Of a stretch of 64,000 nucleotides of DNA, positions 23,755 to 35,700 are shown piece after piece; position 1 is the stretch's first letter; each line of letters opens with the position of its first letter. The position numbers and the translations under genes are program-made. The notes beneath the pieces were generated by a model. That model was given only the letters and a program-made list of their open reading frames with translations. It had not been told where the DNA came from and made no database searches. The stretch covers positions 9,596,553-9,660,552 of the forward strand of contig NC_072465.1 in the NCBI RefSeq assembly GCF_027596085.1, written 5' to 3'. The DNA is from Anoplopoma fimbria. Its lineage: Eukaryota > Chordata > Actinopteri > Perciformes > Anoplopomatidae.

Positions 23755-24340
23755 CAATTTTTGAGTACTTGTTTGAGTACTTATTGCTACTTTTTACTTC
23801 CAATACTACATTTCAGTGCAAAATACTGCACTTTTCACTCCAATGCATTTATTTGGCAGTTATAGTTACTAGCTACTGTTCAAATTCATATTGTATATAA
23901 TAGATAAAATACAAACCTTGTTATAGATTAGAATAGTGGTGCCCAACCTTTTTGGCTTTTAACTCCTTGGGAAAAAATCAGTGTGTGTCTGGGGCTCCTT
24001 GTCACGTTACACATGTGAGATTGAGTTGTTAGCAACGGTTTCCTGTCTTAAGTCTAGAAAATGTAAAAATGTATGTATTGTTTTTTTCCTCTTTCCTTAT
24101 AACCCCTCATGCTGTGTCCCTTTGGAGGAGGCCTGAGCCCTAGTTTGGGAACCAGCAGACACAACCACCTAACAGTATATCATATTTAAAACTAGCTTCA
24201 CCACGACTAGCTTCAACAGCAAAATGCTACTTTTTGATGCATCTGTAGTCACAGTGTAATGATGTCATATGTAATAATATAACTTTTTTTGCGGTACTTT
24301 TGATACTTCAGATACATTTTTACAGATAATGCTTCTATAC
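23755..24340 (-). repeat. Fragments of the 'tacttaagtac'-type repeat
   Basis: Two blocks (about 23755-23900 and 24240-24340) with 'gctactttttacttccaata' and 'ggtacttttgatacttcaga' resemble the reverse strand of the repeat at 7200-7390, apparently split by another insertion. Confidence 0.4.
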
Positions 24341-24835
24341 TTGCAAAAACTGTCCAAGGTATACAGACACTAAAAAAATAAATCAAGATTAGAGGGAAAG
24401 GCCTCAAATATCAATACAAGGTTTGTATCAGTACTTTGTGTTTTCTTTAACCCCCCATATATATATATGTATAAACCTACACACACAGAGTTTATAGAGT
24501 ATTTACATATACAGAGTTGAAACTTACATCACTATCCATGATTATGTGACACATCTGTTAAAGGGTGTTATCAAACATGATGTATAATAACACATCCATG
24601 AAATAAACAGTATATCTCAGGGCCTCAGAGGTCCATTGTTCACTATTTGTAGCAATTTGATTATTGTAATTTGGTTTGAAAATATCCACCATTATATCAT
24701 AATATAATTTGCATTGTTCTGCCTTATCCTGAGGCCCCGTCATGTTGAAGAGCCCTGCATCAAAATCTAGTTTTATTGGTGAGATTGAGCAGTTAATTAA
24801 TAAATATTTATTTACTAGTTAATTGATAACTAGAT

Positions 24836-25199
24836 CCATCCATCCATTTTCCGTAACCTGCTTATCCAGTTAAGGGTCGCAGGGGTGCTGGAGCCGATCT
24901 CAGCTGTCAATGGGCGAAGGCAGGGTACACCCTGGACAGGTCGCCAGTCTGTCACAGGGCTGACATATAGAGACAAACAACCATTCACACTCACATCCAC
25001 ACCTACGGGCAATTTAGAGTCTTCAATGCACCTAAACTGCATGTCTTTGGACTGTGGGAGGAAGTCGGAGAACCCGTAGAGAACCCACGCTGACACGGGG
25101 AGAACATGCAAACGCCTCCAGGTTGTCCAGCCCGGGAATTGAACCCAGGCCCCTCTTGCTGTGAGGCAACAGTGCTAACCACTACACCACCGTGCAGCC
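24836..25199 (-). mobile_element. tRNA-derived SINE with perfect 12-bp target duplication
   Basis: Read on the minus strand it starts with a tRNA-like head holding an A box (TGGTGTAGTGG) and a B box (GGTTCAATTCC), the RNA polymerase III promoter elements. It ends in a GGATGG-type tail (ccatccatcc on the plus strand). The flanks 24824-24835 and 25200-25211 are both 'tgataactagat', a perfect 12-bp duplication typical of LINE-mediated insertion. The body matches a widespread fish SINE ('catgtctttggactgtggga'). Confidence 0.92.
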
Positions 25200-26299
25200 T
25201 GATAACTAGATAATAAACATTATAACTATAAATTATAATTTACTTTAATTATTTTAATTGTGAGATTATTGAGCAGTGTCTGAATCCAAGGTCAAGAATG
25301 AACCTTGAATCTCAGCTTTTGAGCCAACATGGACTCATAGAATGAATGTTTGAACCTCTACAATTCCTCGACTTCACCTGCAGATGGAGTTTGTGTTATA
25401 CGGTTAAAGGCTCCAGAACAGCTACTGAGCCCTGTGCTGAGATCGTTTTTTTGCCAACTTGAATCAATACCTACCATTTCTGCTGATGTTGCACATATTG
25501 TTGCATATTTAAAAATAAAGTTCCTCTTTTGAAATGATCACAAACTAACTGACACTTCTGTTTGGTTTCCGGGGCGTTGTCTGCAAAGACCACCTTTCAC
25601 CCTCTCTTCCACTTCTCTGTCTTTGTCACACATGCGAGCGACACAACGCTCATCTTTGTATTTGTCTCAATCCTCAGTCCAAAAGTCTAACTTTGTTGAA
25701 AAACAAGAGATGTAATACTTTCCAAAATTCTACATTGCTTTAATCTTAAAAATCATTCTGCTTCAATCAATATTCGGTGTTGTTTAGCCTTCCAAAAACT
25801 AATTTTAGCTGTGGTCAAAAACTGTTTTCCCTCCCGCAATCTAAATTTCTTATAACCACAATAAGAAAAACTCATATTTGTCCCATCTTTTCCAGGTGTT
25901 TACATCATAAAATATGACGTCAGACATTTGAGGCTTCATTTCAAAACCTCAAGATTTAAAAAAATCATATTCTGTACAGCCCAAGAAATGAGCATAATTA
26001 AAAGTATACACATAATGCTTCTGCTCCCAGTCAAAATCCAGCAACACTAATGAGCCAAACGATTGGTTGACGACAGCCTTTCACAGCTGGAAGGCATCAT
26101 TTGCACTGTACTGTGATGTTCCCTTTTTGTGCTTTACACACACAATAATGGCCAAATTTCTCGTCTTCTCTATTTATCCGCACATTTGGTATTGAGGTCA
26201 TCCAAAATGAAACAGAAAGTATTGGTTGGGTTGATCATGGTTAATCTGCACAGTATGAACTATTATGTCAGTAATAGCAGATGATACTGATGAGATTAA

Positions 26300-26966
26300 G
26301 GCCCAATCCCAATGCCCCCCTAAAGCCTTAAACCCTGAACCCTCAGGACTGAACTGACGCACCTAAAATGGTTAATTGTGTGAGAGGCTGCAAATGCTTG
26401 AATGGGGCAGCACTTTGCTTCTACATATCATGTTACCATGACAACGTCAGAAAATGTTATGTACAATTCTGGGTATTTTTATTTTATTCTTTTTACTCCC
26501 TTATTTAAACGGCTTTAAGGCTCTTGCCTCACAAAATCAAAGGAAATTTCAAATAATCTATTTGCCCGTTTTTGTTTAAAACAGCTTCAATAACAAAATG
26601 AAATGTTTGATGAATAAATCTGTGTAATACAGTCTGTGCTTGCGTTCCTCTGCTTTCATGTGTTCTTGTGTTACATCATTAATCCTTAATGTTTCAGTGT
26701 TAACTTCATATGGCGGGCTGAACACGTCGTCCTCTTTGTTTACCTTTTTTATGTCTCAGGCTTCCACTCTTCAACTGCTAACCCCCTTGTTTAACGTCAT
26801 ATTGCTATGAATTGTGGGTAATTCCCTTCGGCAAAGTCTGCAGAAATGCAGGCTTACAGAAAGTGTACATAGAGGGCTCAAAAGGTCTTCGAGAAACCCC
26901 TGAATTTGCAGGACGGCGCCTCAAAAGTCCGAGTGAGTCTGTGAGTGTGGATGTTGGGATTGAGCC
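26300..26966. mobile_element. MITE-like element with 13-bp terminal inverted repeats
   Basis: It begins 'ggcccaatcccaa' (26300-26312) and ends 'ttgggattgagcc' (26954-26966), inverted repeats with one mismatch. It has no transposase. An inverted relative lies at 53370-53960. No target duplication is clear. Confidence 0.75.
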
Positions 26967-28309
26967 ATTGCACAATTACCAAGTCCTTCTTCACTTCACT
27001 ATTCCTCCTAAAGAGGGCAATACAGGACTGCACTCGGCCCCGTGGTATAACTGGATTACTGCTCTACAGCGCAGGGCACATTGCTGATTCTAGTCAGCCA
27101 CTAGCTGCTGGATGCCTGCTGGCCAAATGTTTGACTCAGTACCTCTGTCTCTGTGTGTGTGAATGTCTGATTAAAATGTCTCTTGACCTGGCTGTGACAC
27201 CCTCAGTTGGCAAACTCATTGTTTGACAGTCTGCAAACAAACCCCACTGATGCTCTGAGAGAGAGAAACAAAATAAAAAGGCAACAGGGTTAAGAACGTC
27301 CATAAATGAACCTCCTATTCAAAAGGGCTTATCGTGCCTCCTGGCACAATGATTGTTCTTACACATCATCCTCCGCCACTTTGGAGTTGATTCCCTCATT
27401 TCCTCCGCTCCGCTCTCAGATGAGTAGCTGCGGGCGACACTGCGGATAAGTGGAACAAGGAATACAGGGAGGAAGAGGGAGATAGATGGAGAGGGGAGGC
27501 TGTGCTGCTTGACTCAGTTCGTAACTCAGTGATTTATGTAAACAAGTGCACGGAGTAGAAACGGTGCTTCACGCTCACACAAACAAAACCAAAAACCCGG
27601 ATTAGTATAGACGTTAGATCAACCCTCAAACATCATGATTTAAATGATCAGTTCCCAAATAAACCAGCATATCTTACTGGTTATTTCACTGCTCATAGGG
27701 ACTATTTCTTTTGTAGAAACTAGTTCCAATGAAAACCTGTTCGGAGTGAGTTTTTAGCACAATTTTACGGAATGTCTGACGTGTTTGCTTGATGAGCTTT
27801 GCTACATTTTTTGTTTGTTTTCCTCCCTGTCAAAACTTTCATCTCATACTCTGCTTGTCTCTTTTTGTTCTCAGAATAAATCTCGCCTCTCCTGAATCCT
27901 AATTGTTCTGCCAACATCAGAATGCTCTTGTTACTTTATCGTTCCAAAATGAAGCAGATTCACAGACCTTTATCACGGCAGGTTGTTTTCGACCTCTCCC
28001 AGCAGGAAAAGGTGCAGGTGGAAATCAAAAAGTTAATGAGGGCATTTCTCCAGTAATAAATCATGCAATGCAACGCAGAACTTAATAATGTAATTTAGAA
28101 CCGACATGACAGAGTGCTGCAGGAATGAGTCCTAAAACCCATGAGTTATTTCTGGGGGGTTTTTTTGCACTTAAGGTTCCCTTGTCTCAAAGAAAGTAGA
28201 ATTAGGGCCGAAAGTTCTATTTACAACCACAAAAAGAAAGCAGTCAAATTAACCGTGACGTGTTCTGTGTGTCTGTCCATCAACCTCATCCGCTCCATTT
28301 CAGTACTGT

Positions 28310-28605
28310 GGACAGCGCAAGAACCTTTTCACAGCCGATCCCAGCTGACATTGGGGCGAAAGTAGGGAACACCCTGGACAGGTCACCAGATTATCAAAGC
28401 ACACATAGAGACATACAACCGTTCACGCTCACATCCACACATACTGGCAATTTAGACTCATCAGTTAACCTAAACTGCATGTCCTTGGTCTGTGGGAGGG
28501 AGCTGGAGAACCCGGAGAGAACCCACACTATCAAGGGGAGAACATGCAAACTCCACATAGAAGGTGTCACATCTAGCCTGGGACTCGAGCCCCTCTTGCT
28601 CTCAG
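28310..28605 (-). mobile_element. Truncated copy of the SINE at 24836-25199
   Basis: It shares blocks such as 'aacaccctggacaggtc', 'actgcatgtccttgg' and 'ggggagaacatgcaaactcc' with the complete copy. The tRNA-like head and the ccatcc tail are missing or eroded, so it is older. Confidence 0.85.
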
Positions 28606-28721
28606 CCTGAATATTGAATTTAATATTCTATTCATCCCATGAACTGACTGGATTAGAGTTTTCAACTGATGCTAGTTGTGATGTGAGCTAATACTGATTC
28701 CTGCCATGTTTATATATATAC

Positions 28722-29384
28722 TGTAACCCAGGGAAGTTTAGCGCTTTAAAATATTGTTTCCTGTTTTGAGATTTGCTTAATAAAATAACGTTAAGCAGTA
28801 AAGTGTCCAGCCAATCCCCGACAGCCCTTGTGTAATAAATATCCGGGTCATGTCGGGTAACTGGCTGTTTCCATTGCATACCATTCTGTCGGACGGCAAG
28901 GCTAGCGCAGCTGAAGCTCTTCGCGTTAACCAGACCAAGATACATGTGTTTGTAAAATCCTCTGCAGGCAGCGGTCAGGTTTTTTGTGTCTACCTTCTTC
29001 GGTGGATTTTGGATCATCCAGACAACAAAGTTTTTGATTGCGAGCTACCCACTGGATTTGGAAGAACCAATTCCCCTCTCCTTCCCACGAGTAGTGTGGT
29101 AGGAAATTAACTCATCAATGGAATATATTGAATCAGTTATTTATTCCCCCCTGCTGACGTTTAAAGAACTCCATTATATTAGATAGTCTATATTTTTGTG
29201 TATGTTTTGAATTAATGTTGTTTTGATGAAATATCAAATACAAATGCTTGGTTAAAACTTATTTTTTGTTTCTCAGTGGTTCTTTCATACACATTGGGCT
29301 CCCTAGACGAACCTAGTGCAAACTCCTAGATGACTGGTCCAAAACTTCTCCTTTTTTAAAAACTTTAAAACATAACTTGTACTC
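28722..29384 (+). repeat. 5' LTR of the gypsy element
   Basis: It starts TGTAACCC and ends ...ACTTGTACTC, matching 35031-35700. It contains a CCAAT motif and AATAAA signals ('cttaataaaataacg' and 'gtaataaatatcc'). Small frames within it are LTR sequence, not genes. Confidence 0.95.
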
Positions 29385-29392
29385 AACAAAAG

Positions 29393-29410
29393 TGGCGAGC
29401 TAGCCAGGAG
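29393..29410 (+). promoter_or_regulatory. Possible primer binding site
   Basis: 'tggcgagctagccaggag' begins 8 bp after the LTR end with the usual TGG. The tRNA it would match is not identified. Confidence 0.35.
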
Positions 29411-29505
29411 CCCAATACGTGTGAAGCCATTGTTTTTGGTCTTGTTTTGAGATACTTTTGAGATCATTTCATAGTTTTGAGATAAGTTAATTTGTATGTA
29501 CCAAG

Positions 29506-31094
29506 ATGGATTTCATTCAGCAGTCAGGGGTGGATGTAAAAAGATCTGTGATTATTAGTGGTGTTACTAATACAGAAACAGATGAGAACATTTTTGAGTG
29601 TCTTAAGAGATATAGGTCACTTAAGAAAATAATTCCAGTGGATGATCCCACCAGTCCATATCACAAAACCCTGACCATTGAATTTGCAACTCGTTCTGCT
29701 TTAGCAGCTTTAGAGCCGCTGTTGCCTTACACACATCCTTCACAAGATGTGCCAGACGTAACTTATTGTGTAAATATACTTACAGATGAGTATACAGCTA
29801 CAGTTGGTAGTAGCTGCACAACAAACTACCTAAATGAGGTAAGACAACTAGCCAAAGATAGTGGAAAAGATTTCGAGGTGGTATTAAAGGACATGATGAG
29901 TTAAATTAGTGAGGAATTGGAGGAGCGAAGAAGTACTAATAGTGACATTGGAGAGGAGCCCTCAGTTCAAATACTGGAACCCAAACTACCTAAGGCAGCG
30001 GTGCCTGCCCAGCATGTGCACCAAACAACGCTTTTAGTGCAGAGTACCAGAAGAACGCTTTCCCTCTCAGAGAATGAATTTAACCCACCTGAAGTTGTGG
30101 TTGAACATATTGTGAGAAAGGAAGATATAAGCTCTCACTCACTGTCTCCACTCCGACTCCGTGCTTTTTCCGGAAGATGTCCTAAACCCAGTAATGAAGC
30201 AGACTATGAAACTTGGTGCTCTCATATTGAATTACTTCTTGCTGATCCTAGTCTGTCTGCTCTAAATATCACCAGGCAGATTCTTGAGAGCTTGTTGTCC
30301 CCTGCAACTGATGTGGTCAAAGGCCTGGGTCCTGATGCCTTGCCCACCATCTACTTACAGGTTCTGGATTCAGCCTTTGCCACTGTCAAAGATGGAGAGC
30401 TCTTTGCTCAATTTCTAAATACACTCCAAGACCCTGGTGAAAAACCCTCAGCTTTCCTCCAGCGACTGCAGCTTACTATGACTTCCGTTGTAAAACGTGG
30501 AGAAATTCAAGTAAGTGAAATGGAAAACACCTCATTAAACAATTCTGCGGTGGATGTTGAGATAACACAGTCATTTCAAATCTACAACTTGAACAGAGAA
30601 AGGATAATCCTCTGTCCTTTGCAGAGCTATTGCTTTTGTTGCGCACAGAGGACAGACAACTATCAAAAGACAGCCGCATGAACAAACACATAAACTCATC
30701 CAAGCAACGAATTAACTTGAGTTCGCAAACCACTTGTACTTGTGGTGCAAAGTCAGAATGCGATTCAAATGCAATTGAAGACCTCAGGAAGCAAATGAAG
30801 AAGTTGCAGAACCAACTAACAGCTCTGATTTCTCAGAAGAAGACTCTTTCCACACCAAGGCATGAACCGTGTCAAGCAAATGCTTCCAAGTCTAGAGCTG
30901 CGAGACCTCTTGTACCACAACACTTAAATAAACCTAAACCTTGGTACTGTTTCAAGTGTGGTGAAGATGGTCACACCGCTACATCATGCATTAATGCAGC
31001 CAACCCAGCTCTGGTGATGTCAAAACGAAGGGAGTTACAACACAAACAACATATGTGGAACTTGAAGAACACTTCACTTAACCCATCAAACTAA
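29506..31094 (+). pseudogene. gag, PNMA-like capsid with CCHC knuckle, broken
   Basis: The first 132 codons (29506-29904) resemble the N-terminal domain of PNMA proteins. The next section (29917-30540) has the PNMA capsid pattern: an FSGRCPKP entry, a Trp-centred helix (YETWCSHIE), LESLLSPATDVV and PGEKPSAFLQRL. The C-terminal part, in another frame, has a coiled-coil-like Lys/Gln stretch and one zinc knuckle (CFKCGEDGHTATSC, 30948-30989). Breaks: an in-frame TAA at 29902-29904, a frame change around 30520-30560, and a TGA at 30558-30560 in the downstream frame. Known: vertebrate PNMA genes were domesticated from Ty3/gypsy gags. Inferred: this element belongs to that donor lineage. Confidence 0.88.
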
Positions 31095-31105
31095 ATGCAG
31101 CTTTT

Positions 31106-31339
31106 GTGGAAGGACAGACAGGAGCTGCAGTAACTCAATGTCCCAGAAAGTGGCCTTCATTACAGTCCACTTCCCATCTGTGCAAGTTACCAGAAGGTCT
31201 GATTGGCACCAAAAGCACAGCACAAGTTTACATGAAAGGAACTAAATTCAATTGTTTGTTGGATACAGGTTCACAGGTGACTACAGTTCCGCATTATTTT
31301 TACTGTAGTATCTATCTGATCAAAAAATCAAACCTTTAA
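31106..31339 (+). pseudogene. Aspartic protease region of the gypsy element
   Basis: The segment holds the active-site motif LLDTGSQVT (DTGS at 31262-31273). It sits in a different frame from the upstream knuckle and downstream pol segments, and the frame closes soon after the motif. The stretch to 31551 is protease/linker remnant split over frames. Confidence 0.8.
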
Positions 31340-31551
31340 TGGATATCCTTGAAGTGGAGGGGGCTAATGGTCAAGCTGTGCCATATATGGGCTACATTGA
31401 GCTTGATGTCACTTTCCCACCCGAGTTCTTTGGTACATCAGTTGATGTACCGTGGAAGACAACCTTTCAGTTAGTCATCCGCTTCCTTATGGATATAGAG
31501 CTGTGTTGAAGATTCTGGAATTTAGACATAATCCAACGATTCACAGCTATC

Positions 31552-32731
31552 ATGGCATTATCAGGATGCATGGGAAGACCTCACAAACTATCCCAGCAGG
31601 AAGAAACTGTTGTTTTGGAAGGTATTACAGCTACACACTCTTGGCAGTCAGAAAGAAATGTCATTGTTGAGCATCCATTCTCTTTTCCCTTGCCTAGCAG
31701 GTTGATAGTCAAAAGATGTCAGTTGCCTGTTGTCATAACCAATGAATCTGATCATGATATCTTCATCCCTGCTAGATCTGCGATTGCAGAGATGAGTGCA
31801 ATTCAGACCATAATTGCAAAGGAACAAATTGTTTCTGACCCAGTCAAGTCAGATCATACATCCCCAAAACAACAGATGAGTTTCAACTTCAGCGACTCAC
31901 CACTCTCACCTGAATGGAAAGATCGGATTACAACAAAACTCAGCAATCTTCCCGAAGTTTTTGCAAAACATGATCTTGACTTCGGCAGAACTGCTAAATT
32001 TACTCACTACATCAAACTTACAGATGAAACTTCTTTCAAGCACAGACAAACCTATTCATCCCCAAGATATCGACGCTGTCCGTAAACATCTTCAAGAACT
32101 CTTTGAATCCGGAGTGATCGGTAAATCCGAGTCTCCCTTTTCATCACCTATTGTGGTGGTAAGGAAAAAGAACGGAAGTGTGCGACTTTCTATAGATTAC
32201 CGGAAACTGAATTTACAAACTATCAAAGATGCGTATGCTCTACCTAAGCTTGAGGACACTTTCACAGCACTCTCTGGATCTAAGTGGTTCTCAGTACTCG
32301 ACCTAAAATCTGGTTACTATCAAATCGAAATGGAAGAAGCAGATAAACCTAAAACTGCCTTTGTATGTCCTTTAGGATTCTGGGAGTTTAATCGCAGGCC
32401 ACAGGGAGTGACAAATGCACCGAGCACTTTTCACCGTCTAATGGAGAAATGCATGGGAGAAATGAACCTGAAGGAAGTCCTTGTCTTCATTGATGACTTG
32501 ATTGTTTTTGCACCCACCTTAGAAGAACATGAAGCAAGGCTAATGAAAGTGCTTGATAGGTTGAAGGAGTTTGGCCTTAAACTGTCTTTGGAGAAGTGCA
32601 TATTCTTCCAACCATCTGTCCGTTACCTTGGACATGTGGTTTCCCGAAATGGTGTTGAAACAGACCCAGAAAAGATTGCTACCCTCACAACAAGAACTTA
32701 TGTTGTTTCTTGGCTTTGCTGGGTACTATAG
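31552..32731 (+). pseudogene. Reverse transcriptase region, frameshifted
   Basis: Codons from 31552 (frame 1) give the pre-RT linker and stop at 32085. The RT proper continues in frame 2 (31961-32731), so there is a frame change near 32060. Motifs seen: SPIVVVRKKNG, RLSIDYRKLN, VLDLKSGYYQI (first catalytic Asp at 32300-32302), PQGVTNAPSTF and FIDD (32486-32497). The frame is lost again near 32690, where the thumb region continues in frame 0. Confidence 0.92.
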
Positions 32732-33300
32732 AAGGTTTGTAAAGGACTATTCTAGTATTGTCAAACCTCTTCATAACCTTACCTCCGGTTATCCACTGAC
32801 ACAGAAGAAATTGAACCCAACATTAAAACCAGGAAAATTCTTAAAACCCAAGGAGCTGTTTGGTGAACGCTGGACGTCTTCTTGTCAGCAGGCCTTTGAA
32901 GCAATAATTCTTGCTTTTGCTGATCCCCAAAAGCCTTGCCTTCTGCCTTCTCCACTGGTCTTGGAGCTGTGTTGTATCAAGAACAAGAAGGAAAAGACAG
33001 AGTCATTGCTTATGCCAGCAGAGGGCTATCTCGTAGCGAATCCCGTTATCCTGCTCATAAGCTTGAATTCCTTGCTCTCAAATGGTCAGTGACAGAAGAA
33101 TTCAGGGACTATATATATAGAAATCCTTTCATAGTGGTAACTGACAACAACCCACTTACTTACCTCCTGACATCTGCAAAACTGGATGCAACAAGTTACA
33201 GATGGCTTGCTGCACTATCCACTTTTTCCTTTAAAATGTTGTATCGTGCTGGCAAGCAAAGTGCTGATGGACTTTCACGCAGACCTCACGGTGATCTGGC
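32690..33300 (+). pseudogene. RT thumb and RNase H region, frameshifted
   Basis: '[14 protein letters not shown]' lies in frame 0 (32571-33092) and RNase H continues in frame 2 from about 32936: '[10 protein letters not shown]', '[15 protein letters not shown]', 'VVTDNNPLTYL' and a terminal 'KQSADGLSRRP'. The change of frame near 32900 breaks the fusion protein. Confidence 0.9.
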
Positions 33301-35058
33301 GGATGACTTCAAGTCAAGAAAAGAGAGGGAGCGAATATGGAAATTCGCCCAACATCATCTCTCTGACCCAGCGTTTGGTTCTATTGATCAACAGACCATT
33401 CAGGCCATCTGCGACAGACATGTCATTTATAGTTCAGACAACGCAGATCCTCATCACAATCTTGCCCTTATTCAATCACTTTCAACTTCCATTGATTCAC
33501 TTCCTGACAGTTTTGTTAATGACAGTCAGTTTGGAACTTCCATCATTCCCCCGCTTACAGAAGTTGAACTGGCTGTAAGACAACGGGCAGACCAAACCAT
33601 TAGACACGTCATATATCAATTGGAACATGGAAAGACACCACCCCCTACCTTGAGAAATGAGCTTCCTGATCTGCCCCTCCTCCTTCGAGAATTAAATCGA
33701 TTGGAGCTCCAGAACAACATTCTTGTAAGGAGAAGGCAATTAGGACCTCAACACTCTTATCAGCTTGTTCTGCCACAGGAATTGCGACACCAACGTCTGA
33801 CCAGTTTACATGATCATATGGGTCACATGGGAATTGAAAGAACGCTTGATCTGGTCCGAGCCAGATTCTATTGGCCAAGAATGTCTGCTGAAGTTTACAA
33901 AAAAATTAAAACTTGTGAAAGTTGTGTCAAAAGGAAATCAGTACCTGAGAAAGCTGCACCCCTTGTCAACATAAAAACAACAAGACCTCTGGAACTTGTG
34001 TGCATGGATGTCTTGTCACTGGAACCAGACAGAAGCAGGATAAAGGACATTCTTGTAATCACAGACCATTTCACAAAATATGCAGTGGCCATTCCCACAC
34101 CCAATCAAAAGGCCAGGACAGTCGCAAAATGTCTATGGGACAACTTCCTCATACACTATGGAATCCCAGAAAAACTTCACAGCGATCAAAGACCAGACTT
34201 TGAGTCACGGACAATAAAGGAACTATGTGAAATGGCTGGAATTCATAAAATAAGGACTACACCATACCATCCGAGAGGAAACCCAGTTGAGCCGTTCAAT
34301 CGTACACTGTTGGACATGCTTGGAACTCTGGCGGACCAGGACAAAACTCACTGGAAGGATTTTGTGAAACCACTTGTACATGTTCGGACGCCAACCACGA
34401 CTTCCAGTTGGCCTAGCTTTTGGACTTCCTGTTACAGAAAACCCACTTGCATCCCATTCTCAGTATGTTCAAGATCTGAAATCTCATCTGAAGGAGAGCT
34501 ACGAATTGGCAACAGGAAATGCTGAAAAAGTCATGAAAAGAAACAAGGACAGATTCGACAGGATTCGTCACTGCCTCTGAATTAGCTGTGGGAGATCGTG
34601 TGTTGGTCAGAAATGTTCGTCTCAGAGGCAAACACAAACTTGCGGACAAATGGGAATCTGAGGCATATATTGTCGTAACGAGAGCTGGAACTCTTCCGGT
34701 CTACACAGTGAGACCTGAGACTAAAGACGGTCCCCTACAAACCCTACACAGGGATCTTTTGCTACCGTGTGGATACTTGCCTGCACCAAAAAGTATTCCC
34801 TCTGTGAAACTAACTCCCAGATTAAAACTTCGCTCTAATCTTGACCCTCCTGTTAATTGTATTGACATGAACACACTCTCAGATGACGAAGTAATTCCAA
34901 ACCGCTGGTACAGTGGACCACCAAGGTCAGAATTTGCCAGATTCACAACCATAATTGATATTCCAAAAGACTCCATCATGGCACCTTCCAACACAGTTCC
35001 TACAACCTACATGAGATTAGGGGGGGAAAGTGTAACCCAGGGATGTTTAGCGCTTTAA
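33301..35058 (+). pseudogene. Integrase region, frameshifted and catalytically altered
   Basis: The zinc-binding domain has His residues in HDHMGHMG and the pair CESC. Core acidic residues lie at 34007-34009 (Asp), 34184-34186 (Asp) and 34289-34291 (Glu). The second and third are separated by 34 residues rather than the usual 35, and flanking residues are altered, which suggests a lost codon and impaired activity. Frame changes near 34390 and 34575 separate the core from the C-terminal chromodomain-less GPY/F-like tail (34588-35058, 'GDRVLVRNV'). Confidence 0.9.
35019..35030 (+). promoter_or_regulatory. Polypurine tract
   Basis: 'agggggggaaag' lies immediately before the TGTAACCC start of the 3' LTR, the expected place for the plus-strand primer. 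Confidence 0.9.
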
Positions 35059-35700
35059 AATATTGTTTCCTGTTTTGAGATTTGCTTAATAAAATAACGT
35101 TAAGCAGTAAAGTGTCCAGCCAATCCCTGACAGCCCTTGTGTAATAAATATCCGGGTCATTTCGGGTAACTTGCTGTTTCCATTGCATACCATTCTGCCA
35201 GACGGCAAGGCTAGCGCAGCTGAAGCTCCTCGCGTTAACCAGACCAAGATACATGTGTTTGTAAAATCCTCTGCAGGCAGCGGTCAGGTTTTTTGTGTCT
35301 ACCTTCTTCGGTGGATTTTGGATCATCCAGACAACAAAGTTTTTGATTGCGAGCTACCCACTGGATTTGGAAGAACCAATTCCCCTCTCCTTCCCATGAG
35401 TAGTGTGGTAGGAAATTAACTCATCAATGGAATTAACTGAATCAGTTATTTATTCCCCCTGCTGACGTTTAAAGAACTCCATTATATTAGATATTCTAAA
35501 GACAGATGTATATTTTTGTGTATGTTTTGAATTAATTTTGTTTTGATGAAATATCAAATACAAATGCTTGGCTAAATCTTATTTTTTGTTTCTCAGTGGT
35601 TCTTTCATACACATTCGACTCCCTAGACGAACCTAGTGCAAACGCCAAGATGACTGGTCCATAACTTTTTTTTTAAAACTTTAAAACATAACTTGTACTC
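35031..35700 (+). repeat. 3' LTR of the gypsy element
   Basis: It is a direct copy of 28722-29384 with about 20 substitutions. A 12-bp segment near 35500 is absent from the 5' copy. Confidence 0.95.

Larger units (their letters stand above)
17750..28721. other. Repeat-rich intergenic region, no gene recognised
   Basis: None of the frames here shows a domain, plausible splice set or coding bias. The region carries the repeats listed separately. Stretches such as 25250-26290 and 27090-28300 look like unique AT-rich sequence; a less AT-rich patch near 27300-27450 could be conserved but cannot be judged from sequence alone. Confidence 0.6.
28722..35700 (+). mobile_element. Ty3/gypsy LTR retrotransposon with PNMA-like gag, inactivated
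   Basis: Two direct LTRs of about 663 and 670 bp bracket, in order, gag with one CCHC knuckle, protease (DTGS), reverse transcriptase, RNase H, integrase with a zinc-binding N-terminus and catalytic core, and a purine-rich tract. This is Ty3/gypsy (Metaviridae) gene order with no envelope gene. The LTRs differ at about 20 positions plus a 12-bp indel by eye, roughly 3%, so the insertion is not very recent. The coding part carries at least two in-frame stops and several frameshifts, so the copy is non-autonomous. A clear target duplication is not visible. Confidence 0.96.

Noticed and set aside
28850..29110. 86-codon frame conserved at 35171-35419
   Set aside because: Both copies lie inside the LTRs, so the conservation reflects LTR duplication, not selection on a protein.
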